Shown in pieces: positions 37,124 through 46,255 of a DNA stretch of 64,000 bases. Every line of letters begins with the position of its first letter. Position 1 is the first letter of the stretch. Position numbers and translations under genes: made by a program. The stretch lies in the NCBI RefSeq assembly GCF_000019965.1, contig NC_010571.1, positions 2,613,001 through 2,677,000 on the forward strand, given 5' to 3'. The notes below the pieces were generated by a model. It saw only the letters and a program-made list of their open reading frames with translations, was not told where the DNA came from and searched no databases. Source of the stretch: Opitutus terrae PB90-1 (GTDB lineage: Bacteria > Verrucomicrobiota > Verrucomicrobiia > Opitutales > Opitutaceae).

Positions 37124-37930
37124 ATGGTCGCAACCGAACAGATCCCGATGGTTTACCCGCACACGTTGCGCCGGCTCTACTGGCCGTTCGTTTCGCTCGC
37201 CGAGGCGTGCCCGGCGGTGATCGGAACGGATCCGGGATCGTTTCGCTTGGGCGCACGGCGCTACACGATTCCTCGGTTCACCTTTCTGGGACCGACGACC
37301 AACGTGCCCCAGAAACGGATCGGAGTGTTCGCGCTGCTGCACGGCGATGAGCCGGCCGGTGCGCTGGCGCTGCTGAACCTGCTGACCACGCTCGTGGCCG
37401 ACCCACAGCTGGCGAGCGGCTATGACCTGGTGACGTATCCGCTCTGCAATCCGACGGGCTACGAGGACGGCACGCGCCACAACCGCGCGGGTCTCGACCT
37501 CAACCGGCTCTTCTGGACCGGATCGAGCCAGCCGGAGGTGCAGATCCTCGAGCGCGAATTGCGCGAGCAGGCCTTCGACGGACTGATTGCACTCCACGCC
37601 GACGATACGAGTGAAGGGCTGTATGGCTATGCACATGGCCGCGAGCTCAACGAGGACCTGCTCGTGCCGGCGTTGCGCGCGTCCGAGCGCGTGATCCCCT
37701 GCAATCACGACCCGCTGATCGACGGGTTCAGCGCGTGCGCCGGTGTGATCAACGACTGCTTCAAAGGTGTTCTGCGCCCCGCGCCCGAACAGCGGCCGCA
37801 GCCGTTTGAGATCATCTTTGAAACGCCCGGCCGCGCCTCACTTGAGCTGCAGGCACAGGCAGCCGAACTGGCGGTGCTCAGCATCCTGGCGGAATACCGC
37901 CGGTTCATTTCCTACGCCCAGGATCTCTGA
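37124..37930 (+). CDS. M14-family zinc carboxypeptidase/AstE-like metallohydrolase
   Basis: A 268-residue cytoplasmic protein with the metal-binding pattern of the carboxypeptidase A / succinylglutamate desuccinylase group: HGDEPAG (His and Glu ligands), [12 protein letters not shown] (substrate-binding Arg-Asn), and [19 protein letters not shown] with the third His. A glutamate in FETPGRAS is a candidate general base. It is inserted between sbp and cysT, starting eight bases after sbp and sharing TGATG with cysT, so it must be co-transcribed. Why an amide hydrolase is embedded in sulfate uptake is unknown; release of an amino acid from a sulfur-containing conjugate is one guess. Confidence 0.8.
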   Translation: MVATEQIPMVYPHTLRRLYWPFVSLAEACPAVIGTDPGSFRLGARRYTIPRFTFLGPTTNVPQKRIGVFALLHGDEPAGALALLNLLTTLVADPQLASGYDLVTYPLCNPTGYEDGTRHNRAGLDLNRLFWTGSSQPEVQILERELREQAFDGLIALHADDTSEGLYGYAHGRELNEDLLVPALRASERVIPCNHDPLIDGFSACAGVINDCFKGVLRPAPEQRPQPFEIIFETPGRASLELQAQAAELAVLSILAEYRRFISYAQDL

Positions 37931-38766
37931 TGTCCACCGTCGCCCGCACGTCCCGTTCGGTTTTGCCCGGCTTCGGTCTGTCGCTCGGGTTCACCCTGGC
38001 GTACCTCGGGCTCATCGTCCTCATCCCGCTCTCGGCGGCGTTCATCCGCACGGCCGGGATGAGTTGGAGCGATTTCGTGGCGGCGGTGGCGTCGCCGCGC
38101 GTGCTGGCGTCGTATCGGTTGAGCTTCGGGGCGTCGTTCGCGGCCGCGGCGGTCAACGCCGTGTTCGGACTGATCCTCGCGTGGGTGCTCGTGCGCTATC
38201 GTTTCCCCGGCCGGCGCATCGTCGACGCGCTCGTGGATTTGCCGTTCGCCCTGCCCACCGCGGTGGCGGGCATCGCGCTGACCACGATCTATTCACCCAA
38301 CGGCTGGGTGGGACAGTGGCTCGAGCCGCATGGAATCAAGGTCGCGTTCACGCAATTCGGCGTGTTTGTCGCGCTGACGTTCGTGGGGCTGCCGTTCGTC
38401 GTGCGCACGCTGCAGCCCGTGCTGGAGGAACTCGAGCCGGAGATCGAGGAGGCCTCCGCCAGCCTCGGGGCGAACCGCTGGCAGACGATCGTGCGCGTGC
38501 TCCTGCCGGAGTTGCTGCCCGCGCTGCTCACCGGTTTCGCGCTGTCGTTTGCGCGCGCGTTGGGCGAATACGGTTCGGTGGTCTTCATCTCGGGCAACAT
38601 GCCGATGAAGACCGAGATCGTGCCGCTGCTGATCATCACGAAGCTCGAGCAATACGACTATCGCGGCGCCACCGCGATCGCGGTCGTGATGCTCATCATC
38701 TCGTTCCTGATGCTGCTCGTGATCAACCTGCTTCAGAAATGGAGCCGCCGCTATCACCGGATTTAA
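37930..38766 (+). CDS. cysT: Sulfate ABC transporter permease CysT
   Basis: A 278-residue inner-membrane permease with about six helices. The binding-protein-dependent (EAA) loop reads [53 protein letters not shown], which is characteristic of CysT/CysU. Its ATG overlaps the stop of the metallohydrolase by one base, indicating translational coupling. It pairs with CysW to form the channel driven by CysA. Confidence 0.95.
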   Translation: MSTVARTSRSVLPGFGLSLGFTLAYLGLIVLIPLSAAFIRTAGMSWSDFVAAVASPRVLASYRLSFGASFAAAAVNAVFGLILAWVLVRYRFPGRRIVDALVDLPFALPTAVAGIALTTIYSPNGWVGQWLEPHGIKVAFTQFGVFVALTFVGLPFVVRTLQPVLEELEPEIEEASASLGANRWQTIVRVLLPELLPALLTGFALSFARALGEYGSVVFISGNMPMKTEIVPLLIITKLEQYDYRGATAIAVVMLIISFLMLLVINLLQKWSRRYHRI

Positions 38767-38770
38767 AGAA

Positions 38771-38878
38771 GTAACAAGGCACAAGGGCCAAGTAACAAGA
38801 ACGCCAGCGTCATGAAGATCACCAACCGAGTTGCAGGCCGGCGCAAGGATCGGGCGCTTGCTACTTGATCCTTGTTAC
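38771..38878. repeat. Inverted repeat between cysT and cysW
   Basis: gtaacaagg (38771-38779) and ccttgttac (38870-38878) are perfect complements, with further imperfect pairing on both sides (caagtaacaag / cttgctacttg). It lies inside the sulfate operon, so the transcript could fold a long hairpin between the two permease genes. Confidence 0.8.
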
Positions 38879-38896
38879 CTGGCTCTTCCCTCAAAC

Positions 38897-39772
38897 ATGT
38901 CCTCCGCCATCGCCAGTTCTCTCGCTAGTCGCCCCGCCGCTGGTCCGGCGCCGCGTGCGACCAACGATCCGCGATGGGCCCGCTGGCTGCTGACCGGCGT
39001 GGCGCTGCTCTTCGTCACGTGCTTCCTGCTCCTGCCGCTGGGGGCGGTGTTCACCGAGGCGTTGCGGCGCGGCGTGGGCGCCTATTTCGCCGCATTCAGC
39101 GATTCGGATGCGCTGGCGGCGATCCGGCTTACGCTGCTCACGGCGGCGATTGCGGTGCCGGCGAACCTGGTGTTCGGCGTCGCGGCGGCATGGGCGATCA
39201 CCAAATTCCAGTTCCGCGGCAAGAGCCTGTTGACGACGCTCATCGACCTGCCATTCGCCATCTCCCCGGTGATCTCCGGCTTGATCTACGTGCTCGTCTT
39301 CGGGCTGCAGGGCTGGCTCGGACCCTGGCTGCAGGAGCACGATCTGAAGATCATCTTTGCCGTGCCGGGCATCGTGCTCGCCACGATCTTCGTGACCTTT
39401 CCGTTCGTCGCGCGGGAGTTGATTCCGTTGATGCAGGCGCAGGGCGCGGACGAAGAATACGCGGCCATCACGCTCGGCGCGAACGGCTGGCAGACGTTCT
39501 GGCGCGTGACGTTGCCCAACATCAAATGGGGACTGCTCTACGGTGTGATCCTCTGCAACGCCCGGGCGATGGGCGAATTCGGCGCGGTCTCGGTGGTCAG
39601 CGGCCACATCCGAGGCGAGACGAACACGATGCCGCTGCACGTCGAGATTCTCTACAACGAGTATGATTTCGTCGGCGCGTTCGCGGTCGCCTCGCTGCTG
39701 GCGCTGCTGGCGATCGTCACGCTCGTGCTGAAAGCGTTTATCGAATGGCGGCACGCGGCGAGCCGACCGTGA
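38897..39772 (+). CDS. cysW: Sulfate ABC transporter permease CysW
   Basis: A 291-residue permease with about six helices. The EAA loop reads DEEYAAITLGANGWQTFWRVTLPNIKWGLLYGVILCNARAMGEFGAVSVVSGHIRGETNTMPLHVEILYNEY, typical of CysW. The ATG at 38897 follows the inverted repeat; an upstream extension to 38831 in the same frame runs through the repeat and is not membrane-like. Confidence 0.94.
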   Translation: MSSAIASSLASRPAAGPAPRATNDPRWARWLLTGVALLFVTCFLLLPLGAVFTEALRRGVGAYFAAFSDSDALAAIRLTLLTAAIAVPANLVFGVAAAWAITKFQFRGKSLLTTLIDLPFAISPVISGLIYVLVFGLQGWLGPWLQEHDLKIIFAVPGIVLATIFVTFPFVARELIPLMQAQGADEEYAAITLGANGWQTFWRVTLPNIKWGLLYGVILCNARAMGEFGAVSVVSGHIRGETNTMPLHVEILYNEYDFVGAFAVASLLALLAIVTLVLKAFIEWRHAASRP

Positions 39773-39829
39773 ACATCGAACCTCGATGACCAGCCTGAAC
39801 ACAAAATCTCCAACGACGTTCGCGCAGCG

Positions 39830-40885
39830 ATGAGCATTCAAGTTTCCAACATCCGCAAAAAATTCGGCGGGTTCACCGCGCTCGACGGCGTGGACCTAAC
39901 CGTCCCGCGGGGCAAGCTGGTCGCGCTGCTCGGGCCCTCCGGCTCGGGCAAGACCACGCTGCTGCGCATCATCGCCGGACTCGAGCAGGCGGACGAGGGC
40001 AGCGGCCGGATCCAGTTTCACGGCGAGGACGTGACGCATGTCCCGGCGGGCAAGCGCCGCGTCGGCTTCGTGTTTCAGCACTACGCGTTGTTCCGGCACA
40101 TGAGCGTGTTTGAAAACATCGCGTTCGGACTGAAAGTGCGGCCCCGCAAGCTCCGGCCCAAGAACAACGAAATCGCCGACCGCGTCCACCGGCTGCTCAA
40201 ACTCGTGCAGCTGGAAGGGCTCGAAGCCCGCTATCCTTCCCAGCTTTCCGGCGGGCAGCGGCAGCGCGTCGCGCTGGCCCGGGCACTGGCGGTCGAGCCC
40301 AAGGTGCTCCTGCTCGACGAGCCGTTCGGCGCGCTCGACGCGAAGGTGCGCAAGGAACTGCGGCGCTGGCTGCGTCGGTTTCACGAGGAGATTCATCTCA
40401 CCACCGTGTTCGTGACGCACGACCAGGAGGAGGCGCTGGAGATCGCCGACGAGGTCGTGATCATGAACAATGCGCGGGTGGAGCAGGTCGGCACGCCGCA
40501 GCAGGTCTACGATCATCCCGCGACGCCGTTCGTGTATCAATTTCTCGGCAACGTGAACGTGCTGCGAGCGCAGGCCCTGGCCGAGGCGCAGGGGCCGCGG
40601 CGGCCGGAGGGCGCACTCGAGGCGGATGGGCTGGTTTACGTCCGGCCACACGATATCGTCGTGTCGCTGGACGCGCCCGGTGCAGCCGGACTGCCGGTGG
40701 TGATCCGCCATGTGCATGCGGCCGGCCCGCAGGCGCGATTGACGTTGGAAAACGTGCACACCCGCGAGCCGCTCGAGGCGGAGATTTCCCGGCTGGAGCT
40801 GGAAACGCTCGGCTTGCGGGTGAACGATCTGGTCCGCGTGCAGCTGCGGCAGGGGCACTCATTCGAGTCGGATTACGCGATCTGA
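39830..40885 (+). CDS. cysA: Sulfate ABC transporter ATP-binding protein CysA
   Basis: A 351-residue ATPase: Walker [11 protein letters not shown]-loop [27 protein letters not shown] signature [15 protein letters not shown], Walker [17 protein letters not shown]-loop [10 protein letters not shown]. The C-terminal extension (about 240-351) carries a TOBE-like regulatory domain starting near [10 protein letters not shown]. It powers sulfate or thiosulfate import with CysT, CysW and Sbp. Last gene of the operon, ending before two hairpins. Confidence 0.96.
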   Translation: MSIQVSNIRKKFGGFTALDGVDLTVPRGKLVALLGPSGSGKTTLLRIIAGLEQADEGSGRIQFHGEDVTHVPAGKRRVGFVFQHYALFRHMSVFENIAFGLKVRPRKLRPKNNEIADRVHRLLKLVQLEGLEARYPSQLSGGQRQRVALARALAVEPKVLLLDEPFGALDAKVRKELRRWLRRFHEEIHLTTVFVTHDQEEALEIADEVVIMNNARVEQVGTPQQVYDHPATPFVYQFLGNVNVLRAQALAEAQGPRRPEGALEADGLVYVRPHDIVVSLDAPGAAGLPVVIRHVHAAGPQARLTLENVHTREPLEAEISRLELETLGLRVNDLVRVQLRQGHSFESDYAI

Positions 40886-40942
40886 GCCGTACGATGACGC
40901 CACCTGCTCCAAGCTCGCTTCGCGCACGACCAGCAAAGGTGG

Positions 40943-41024
40943 AACCCGCCGTCCCCGGCGGGTTGTCGTCGCGCGGAGCACGCGCGACCGTCCGAAACCC
41001 GATCAGCCCGGCGGGGAGGCCGGG
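40943..41024. terminator. Two hairpins between convergent cysA and SLC13 permease
   Basis: aacccgcc/ggcgggtt (40943-40964, 6-base loop) and agcccggc/gccgggct (41003-41024, 6-base loop). Neither has a proper T-run on either strand. They probably serve as bidirectional terminators or transcript-end stabilisers. Confidence 0.6.
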
Positions 41025-41043
41025 CTCCACCAGCGCGGCGGCG

Positions 41044-42840
41044 TCACAGCGGCCAGATCCGCGGAATCACGAGGACGGCGGTGACGAAGCACAGCACGTT
41101 CAGCGGAATCCCGATCCGCAAGAAATCGCCGAACCGGTAGCCGCCCACGCCGTAGACGTAGGTGTTGGTCTGATAGCCGATCGGGGTGGAGAACGCGGCC
41201 GACGCGGCGAACATCACCGCCACCACGAAGGGTTGGGGATTGACGTGCAGCGCGACGGCCACGCCGATCGCGATCGGTGCCATGAGCGCGGCGACGGCGT
41301 TGTTGGAAAGGATTTCGGTGAACACCGCCGTGACCAGATAGATGCAGGCAAGCATCACGATCGCACGGTGATCCAGCGGGACGACGTAGTTGACGAAGCT
41401 GACGATGTTATGGGCCACGTAGGCGGCGGCGCCGGTGTGCTCCATCGCGTGGCCCATGGCCAGCATGCCGAAAATGAGGAACAGGATGTTCCACTCGATC
41501 GCGTGGTAGGCGTCGCGGGGTTTGATGCAACCGGTGGCGCAAAGCAGGACGGCGCCGGCGAGCGCGCCGAGTTCGATGGGCACCCAGTTGAGCGACGCCG
41601 TGGCGATGATCGCTCCCACGACCGCCATGGCGAGAGGCAGCCGTTTGTTCATGGCGCGGGCGGGCAGCGGTGCCTGGTCGAACAGGATGATGTCCTGCCC
41701 CGCGCGCAGCGCTTGGATGGCGGGGTCGGTGCCCATCATCAGCAGCACATCGCCCGCGCGCAACGGGGTGGAGTCGAGTTGCTCGCGGAGGTTCAACCCC
41801 TGGCGATGAATCGCGAGGACGACCATGCGGAACCGCTGGCGGAACTTGAGTTCGCGCAGGGTGCGGCCCACCAACTCCGACGCGGGTGCGAGTACGCCCT
41901 CGACGATCGAGCCTTCGTGCGCGGCGATCTGCTCGAGGCCGACGTTCAGTTCGGAAATGAGGTCGACGCCGGCAATCCCGCGCGTGTGAACGATGCCTTT
42001 GGGCCGGCAGGCGAGGAGCAGCCGGTCGCCCGCCTCCAGCCGCAGCCGCGGCGTTTCGAGCGAGATCGGTATGCCGTCGCGCACCAGTTCCAACACGCGA
42101 ATGCCGCGGCGGTGGGTGAGTCCCGCCTCGGCGATCGTCTTGCCCGGCACGGCGGAGCCCGGCTGCACGAAGGCCTCAGTGATGTATTCGCGCCGCTCTT
42201 CGCTGCTGAGGATCGAGGTCAGCATCTCGCGATCGGGCAAGAGTCGGCGGCCGACAATAGCGAGGTACACGGCGGCGGTGAGCAGCGTCGGTATACCGAG
42301 CCAGGCCAGCTCGAACATCCGGATCGAGGGCAGGCCCTTGGCGACCGCGATGCTGTTGACGATCAGGTTGGTGCTGGTGCCGATGAGCGTGCACGTGCCG
42401 CCGAGAATGGCCGCGTAGGAGAGCGGGATCAGGAGTTTCGAGGGCGACAGCTGCATGCGCCGGGCGAGGCCCAGCACCACCGGCAGGAAGACGACGACGA
42501 CCGGCGTGTTGTTCACGAAGGCCGAGATCGCGCCGACGACCAGCACCAGCAGGCCGACGACCACGCCGTAATACCAGCCGGCCGAACGCTCGATGAGCGT
42601 GAAGAAGAGATCGATCGCGCCGCATTTTACCAGGGCCGCACTCAGCACGAACATCGCGCCGATGGTGATCGGCGCCGGATTGGCGAACACGCTGAAGGCT
42701 TTCTCCATCGGCAGCAGCCGCGTCGCGATCAGCACGACGAGCAGCGCGAGGGCCGTCAGGTCCGGCGGGAATTTTTCCCGCATGAAGCTCGCCAGCGTGG
42801 CGGCGAGCAGCACGAATACGAGGGCGATCTGCCACGTCAT
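41044..42840 (-). CDS. SLC13-family permease with two TrkA-C domains
   Basis: A 598-residue inner-membrane protein with about ten helices interrupted at about residues 205-375 by two soluble TrkA-C (RCK_C) domains (GKTIAEAGLTHRRGIRVLELVRDG; GRTLRELKFRQRFRMVVLAIHRQG). Motifs FVNNTPVVVVFLPVV, GGTCTLIGTSTNLIVN and the second-half FTEILSNNAVAALMAPIA are those of divalent-anion:Na+ symporters. Several members with this layout carry sulfate, and the position between cysA and cysK supports a sulfate role as a second uptake route, but dicarboxylates cannot be excluded. Confidence 0.88.
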   Translation of the reverse strand: MTWQIALVFVLLAATLASFMREKFPPDLTALALLVVLIATRLLPMEKAFSVFANPAPITIGAMFVLSAALVKCGAIDLFFTLIERSAGWYYGVVVGLLVLVVGAISAFVNNTPVVVVFLPVVLGLARRMQLSPSKLLIPLSYAAILGGTCTLIGTSTNLIVNSIAVAKGLPSIRMFELAWLGIPTLLTAAVYLAIVGRRLLPDREMLTSILSSEERREYITEAFVQPGSAVPGKTIAEAGLTHRRGIRVLELVRDGIPISLETPRLRLEAGDRLLLACRPKGIVHTRGIAGVDLISELNVGLEQIAAHEGSIVEGVLAPASELVGRTLRELKFRQRFRMVVLAIHRQGLNLREQLDSTPLRAGDVLLMMGTDPAIQALRAGQDIILFDQAPLPARAMNKRLPLAMAVVGAIIATASLNWVPIELGALAGAVLLCATGCIKPRDAYHAIEWNILFLIFGMLAMGHAMEHTGAAAYVAHNIVSFVNYVVPLDHRAIVMLACIYLVTAVFTEILSNNAVAALMAPIAIGVAVALHVNPQPFVVAVMFAASAAFSTPIGYQTNTYVYGVGGYRFGDFLRIGIPLNVLCFVTAVLVIPRIWPL

Positions 42841-43002
42841 CGCTGCGCAGTGAAAGGACTTCCCCGCGGCACGCCCAGAGGAAAAGCGCGTCGCCGCGCG
42901 GGATTTGCCCGTTTGCGAGCCGGCGGATTATGCCACAATTTGCACCCGCATTTCCGGCGGCGCGCCCTTTGATTTGTTTTTCATCCAACCCCCCACAAGA
43001 CC
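42841..43002. promoter_or_regulatory. Divergent region between SLC13 permease and cysK
   Basis: A 162-base region that must hold promoters for both genes. AT-rich patches occur near 42928 (gattatgccacaatttg) and 42970 (tttgatttgtttttcat). No confident -35/-10 pair or dyad was resolved. Confidence 0.4.
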
Positions 43003-43986
43003 ATGGCCAAGATCCATAACGACATCACGGAAACGATCGGTAACACGCCCCTCGTGCGGTTGAATCGCACGGCGGCCGCGCACGGCGCGCAGGCGGAGAT
43101 TCTCCTGAAGCTCGAATTCTTCAATCCGCTCTCGAGCGTGAAGGACCGCATCGGCTTCGCGATGATCGATGACGCGCTGAAAGCGGGCAAGATCACGCAG
43201 AAATCGGTGCTGATCGAGCCGACGAGCGGCAATACGGGCATCGCGCTGGCGTTCGTCGCCGCGGCGAAGGGACTGAAGCTGATCCTGACCATGCCGGAAA
43301 CGATGAGCACGGAGCGGCGCAAGCTGCTCAAGGTGCTCGGCGCGCGCTTGGTGCTGACCGAGGGCGCGAAGGGCATGAAAGGCGCCATCGCCAAGGCCGA
43401 GGAACTCGCCAGCAAGATCCCGGGCGCGGTCATCCTCCAGCAGTTTTCCAATCCGTCCAATCCGGCGATTCACCGCAAGACCACGGCCGAGGAGATCTGG
43501 CGCGACACCGACGGCAAGGTGGACTTCATCGTGTCCGGCATCGGCACGGGTGGCACGATCACCGGCCTCGGCGAGGTGCTCAAGCCGCGCAAGCCGTCGC
43601 TCAAGATCATCGCCGTCGAGCCCGATGCGTCGGCCGTGCTCTCCGGCGGCCAGCCGGGACCGCACAAGCTGCAGGGTCTCGGCGCCGGGTTCATCCCCGC
43701 GGTGCTGAACACGAAGATCTACGATGAGGTGATTCGCGTGAAGGAGTCCGATTCCGCGCCGGTTTCGAAGCAGGTGAACCAGCTTGACGGAATTCCGATC
43801 GGCATTTCGTCAGGAGCGGCGGTGTGGGCGGCGATCCAGCTCGCGAAACGACCGGAAAACAAGGGCAAGCAGATCGTGGCGATCATGCCCTCGAGCAGCG
43901 AGCGGTATCTGTCAACGTGGCTGTTTGCGGATGTGAACACCGAGAGCGACTCGATCGACGACCTCCTCGCGCCGGCGACGACGTAA
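43003..43986 (+). CDS. cysK: Cysteine synthase A (O-acetylserine sulfhydrylase)
   Basis: A 327-residue PLP enzyme that combines O-acetylserine with sulfide to make cysteine. The PLP lysine lies in [11 protein letters not shown], the substrate loop is [13 protein letters not shown], the phosphate-binding loop [10 protein letters not shown], and the C-terminal active-site motif [11 protein letters not shown]. These match CysK rather than the CBS or CysM branches. It completes the sulfur block that starts with the Rrf2 regulator. Confidence 0.96.
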   Translation: MAKIHNDITETIGNTPLVRLNRTAAAHGAQAEILLKLEFFNPLSSVKDRIGFAMIDDALKAGKITQKSVLIEPTSGNTGIALAFVAAAKGLKLILTMPETMSTERRKLLKVLGARLVLTEGAKGMKGAIAKAEELASKIPGAVILQQFSNPSNPAIHRKTTAEEIWRDTDGKVDFIVSGIGTGGTITGLGEVLKPRKPSLKIIAVEPDASAVLSGGQPGPHKLQGLGAGFIPAVLNTKIYDEVIRVKESDSAPVSKQVNQLDGIPIGISSGAAVWAAIQLAKRPENKGKQIVAIMPSSSERYLSTWLFADVNTESDSIDDLLAPATT

Positions 43987-44023
43987 ACCCGGGCGACAGT
44001 TCACGCGCAGCAGCTTCCCAAGT

Positions 44024-44046
44024 AGCCGGGCTCGTTGAGCCCGGCT
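44024..44046 (+). terminator. Family D palindrome acting as cysK terminator
   Basis: agccgggctc-gtt-gagcccggct followed by gttttgtt. A 10-bp perfect stem with a T-rich tail, 38 bases after the cysK stop. The element is a member of the family D repeats, so a mobile palindrome appears to provide the terminator. Confidence 0.75.
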
Positions 44047-44151
44047 GTTTTGTTGCGACGTCTCGAGACCAGAGGACGACTGATCTCGCGAAGCGAACCT
44101 GCAGCTGTAGAGGCAGCTGGCTGCCTCCCTACGTTCTGTATCGGCGCTCGC

Positions 44152-44973
44152 TCAGTGCGCCAGCCGCGACTGCGCAGCGGGCGGCGAGACATTCGTGCGC
44201 TCGCCAGCGGCATACCAGCGCCAGAAGCAGACGGCGATCGCGCCGAGCGCCACCGCCATCCCGACGAGCTTCATGCTGGAACCGGCGAGAAGCTGGTCAT
44301 CGGCGGCCGAAAAGCCGGGAAGAATGCGCGGGGCGTACTCGTAGGTCGCGTAGAGCACATCCTGCGAGAAAGTCACGTAGGCGAAGATCGGCGTCATCAG
44401 GATCTCCACCGCGAGGAAATAGAGAATCAGCGTTCCGGGCCGTCGGGGCGGCAAAACCGCGGAAGGACTCAGCATCGGCCACCAGTAGAGCAGCGCGGCG
44501 CCGAAAAACATCAGGTGCTCCAGCACGTGGATCGTTTTGTGGCGGAGCGCGAGGTCGTAGAGCGCGGGCAGGTGCCACACCGAAATAGTGAGCGAGTAGA
44601 GAATAGTGCAGGAGATGGGATGCACGAGCAGGCGCCACACGCTTTGCCGCCTTGGTGTCGCGAGCAGCGGGTCCACCATCCAGGTCGGCAGACCAAGCAG
44701 AACGAGGATTGCAGCAGGATAGACCAGCAGTTGGTGCTGCAGCATGTGCGCCGAAAACAGGAAGCGCTCACCGATCTGGTCCAACGGTGAACCGACCGCT
44801 AGATAAAAAATGACCAGTCCCGAATAGAACCGCCACGCCGCGCCGCGCGGAAAAGATTCACCGGGCGCCAGGCGCGCGCGCAGCGGGCCAGCGCAGATCG
44901 CCCAGAGCCAGCCGACGAGAATCAGCCCGCCGATCAGGTACGGCTCATTGTGCCAGTGGCGCCAGTCGATCAT
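44152..44973 (-). CDS. ctaG: Cytochrome c oxidase assembly protein CtaG (caa3 type)
   Basis: A 273-residue membrane protein with about seven helices. HMLQHQLLVYPAAILVLLGLP and HVLEHLMFFGAALLYWWPM carry the paired His motifs of the caa3_CtaG family. In Bacillus it is needed for formation of active caa3 oxidase, probably in copper-site assembly; it is unrelated to the Cox11-type CtaG. It ends the cytochrome oxidase cluster on this strand. Confidence 0.9.
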   Translation of the reverse strand: MIDWRHWHNEPYLIGGLILVGWLWAICAGPLRARLAPGESFPRGAAWRFYSGLVIFYLAVGSPLDQIGERFLFSAHMLQHQLLVYPAAILVLLGLPTWMVDPLLATPRRQSVWRLLVHPISCTILYSLTISVWHLPALYDLALRHKTIHVLEHLMFFGAALLYWWPMLSPSAVLPPRRPGTLILYFLAVEILMTPIFAYVTFSQDVLYATYEYAPRILPGFSAADDQLLAGSSMKLVGMAVALGAIAVCFWRWYAAGERTNVSPPAAQSRLAH

Positions 44974-45091
44974 CGGGATCGGTCATCCGGCTGGGAGCCT
45001 GTCGTCCCGGCGGGCTGATGGGAGAAGGGTGCGTGCCAGCGCGCCAGGGGCGGCGCGCTCCACCGAAAAACGCCACGCTGCGAAGTCGCGT

Positions 45092-45472
45092 TCACGAACT
45101 CGCCGCGGCTTCGGCCGCCGGCGGCTCAGCCGGTTCGGCCGAGAGGGGGCGGCTGTCCTCGATGCCGAAGAGCATCAGCAGCGCCCACACCGTGCCGGTG
45201 GCCAGGATCAGCCCGATGAAAAACAGGATCGTGCAGAACGCTTTGTCCCACCGCAGGTGCATGAAGTAGAAAATGACGAACAGGAACTTCACCAGCGAGA
45301 GCAGCACGAGCGTCGCGACGATGAGCCATTTGGAGAATGGGAGCCCGATCGCGACGATCTCCACGCCCGTGATCACCGCGAGCAACATCGCGATCTGCAC
45401 GTAGGCCCAGAACTTGTTTTCGCCGGCGTGCTCGCGCGGTTCGGTGGGAATTGAAATGGCAGGGGTGCTCAT
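45092..45472 (-). CDS. ctaF: Cytochrome c oxidase subunit IV
   Basis: A 126-residue protein with three hydrophobic helices (about residues 24-43, 50-74, 80-103) and a conserved FVIFYFMHLRWDK between helices 2 and 3, as in prokaryotic COX4 (CyoD/CtaF). It stabilises the oxidase complex. The 45473-45534 spacer to subunit III contains imperfect ggagatcgg repeats. Confidence 0.85.
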   Translation of the reverse strand: MSTPAISIPTEPREHAGENKFWAYVQIAMLLAVITGVEIVAIGLPFSKWLIVATLVLLSLVKFLFVIFYFMHLRWDKAFCTILFFIGLILATGTVWALLMLFGIEDSRPLSAEPAEPPAAEAAASS

Positions 45473-45534
45473 GCGGGGACGGAAATCGGGAATCGGAGTG
45501 CGGGGATCGGAGATCGAGATCGGGGCAACGGTGA

Positions 45535-46149
45535 TCAGAGGTATTCGAGCAGGTAGACCGCGGTGAAGATCACGATCCAGACGATGTCGACGAAGTGCCA
45601 GTAGAGGCCCATCGACTCGACATCGATCGCCTCCTTCTGCGTGACGCGGCCCGTGAAGGAATAGAGATACATCGACATCAGCCAGATCACGCCGATGAGC
45701 ACGTGGAGGCCGTGGGTGCCGGTCAGCGTGTAGAAGGTCGAGCCGAGGATGCTGCCGGTGATCGTGAGCCCCTTCTCATGCACGAAGTGCGTGAATTCGT
45801 ACACCTGGCAGCCGAGGAAGATTGCGCCGAAGAACGCGGTCGTGAGCAGCGAGAAGCGCATGCTGCGAACGTTGCCCTTCTGAATCGCATTCACCGCCAG
45901 CGCCATCATCAGCGACGACATCAGCAGGATGAACGTCGAAAACGACGTGAGCGGGAGATCGAAGATCTCCTTCGGGCTGGGCGTGCCCGCCGGCGGATAG
46001 AGCCGGTAGATGAGATGCGATGCGATCAGCGTGCCGAAGAACATGCAGTCCGACGCGAGGAAGGCCCACATGAGGAGCTTCTTGTTGGGAATGCCCGTCG
46101 ACGTGGTGACGTCCTGATGGTGATCGATGGCGCCGGCGTGAGTGCTCAT
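45535..46149 (-). CDS. ctaE: Cytochrome c oxidase subunit III
   Basis: A 204-residue membrane protein with five hydrophobic helices, the short bacterial form of subunit III. Landmarks: LLMWAFLASDCMFFGTLIASHLIYR, YTLTGTHGLHVLIGVIW and GLYWHFVDIVWIVIFTAVYLLEYL. It does not bind the redox centres but stabilises subunit I and proton pumping. Confidence 0.93.
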   Translation of the reverse strand: MSTHAGAIDHHQDVTTSTGIPNKKLLMWAFLASDCMFFGTLIASHLIYRLYPPAGTPSPKEIFDLPLTSFSTFILLMSSLMMALAVNAIQKGNVRSMRFSLLTTAFFGAIFLGCQVYEFTHFVHEKGLTITGSILGSTFYTLTGTHGLHVLIGVIWLMSMYLYSFTGRVTQKEAIDVESMGLYWHFVDIVWIVIFTAVYLLEYL

Positions 46150-46255
46150 GGGCGAAAAGCGAGGGTCGGAGATCGGGAAACGGAGATCGGAGTTCGGGAA
46201 CGGGAGAAAGGGAGGGCGCTGGCGCGATCGGGGGACCGCGTCAGCGCCGCGTGCC
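46142..46255. repeat. Imperfect ggagatcgg repeats in the oxidase operon
   Basis: Between subunits I and III, units like gtcggagatcggg, acggagatcgga and gttcggga repeat imperfectly; a similar array lies at 45475-45530. Low-complexity spacer, no gene. Confidence 0.55.

Noticed and set aside
40894-42972. A 692-codon open frame on the plus strand
   Set aside because: Antisense to the well-supported SLC13 permease; composition is charged and repetitive without motifs.
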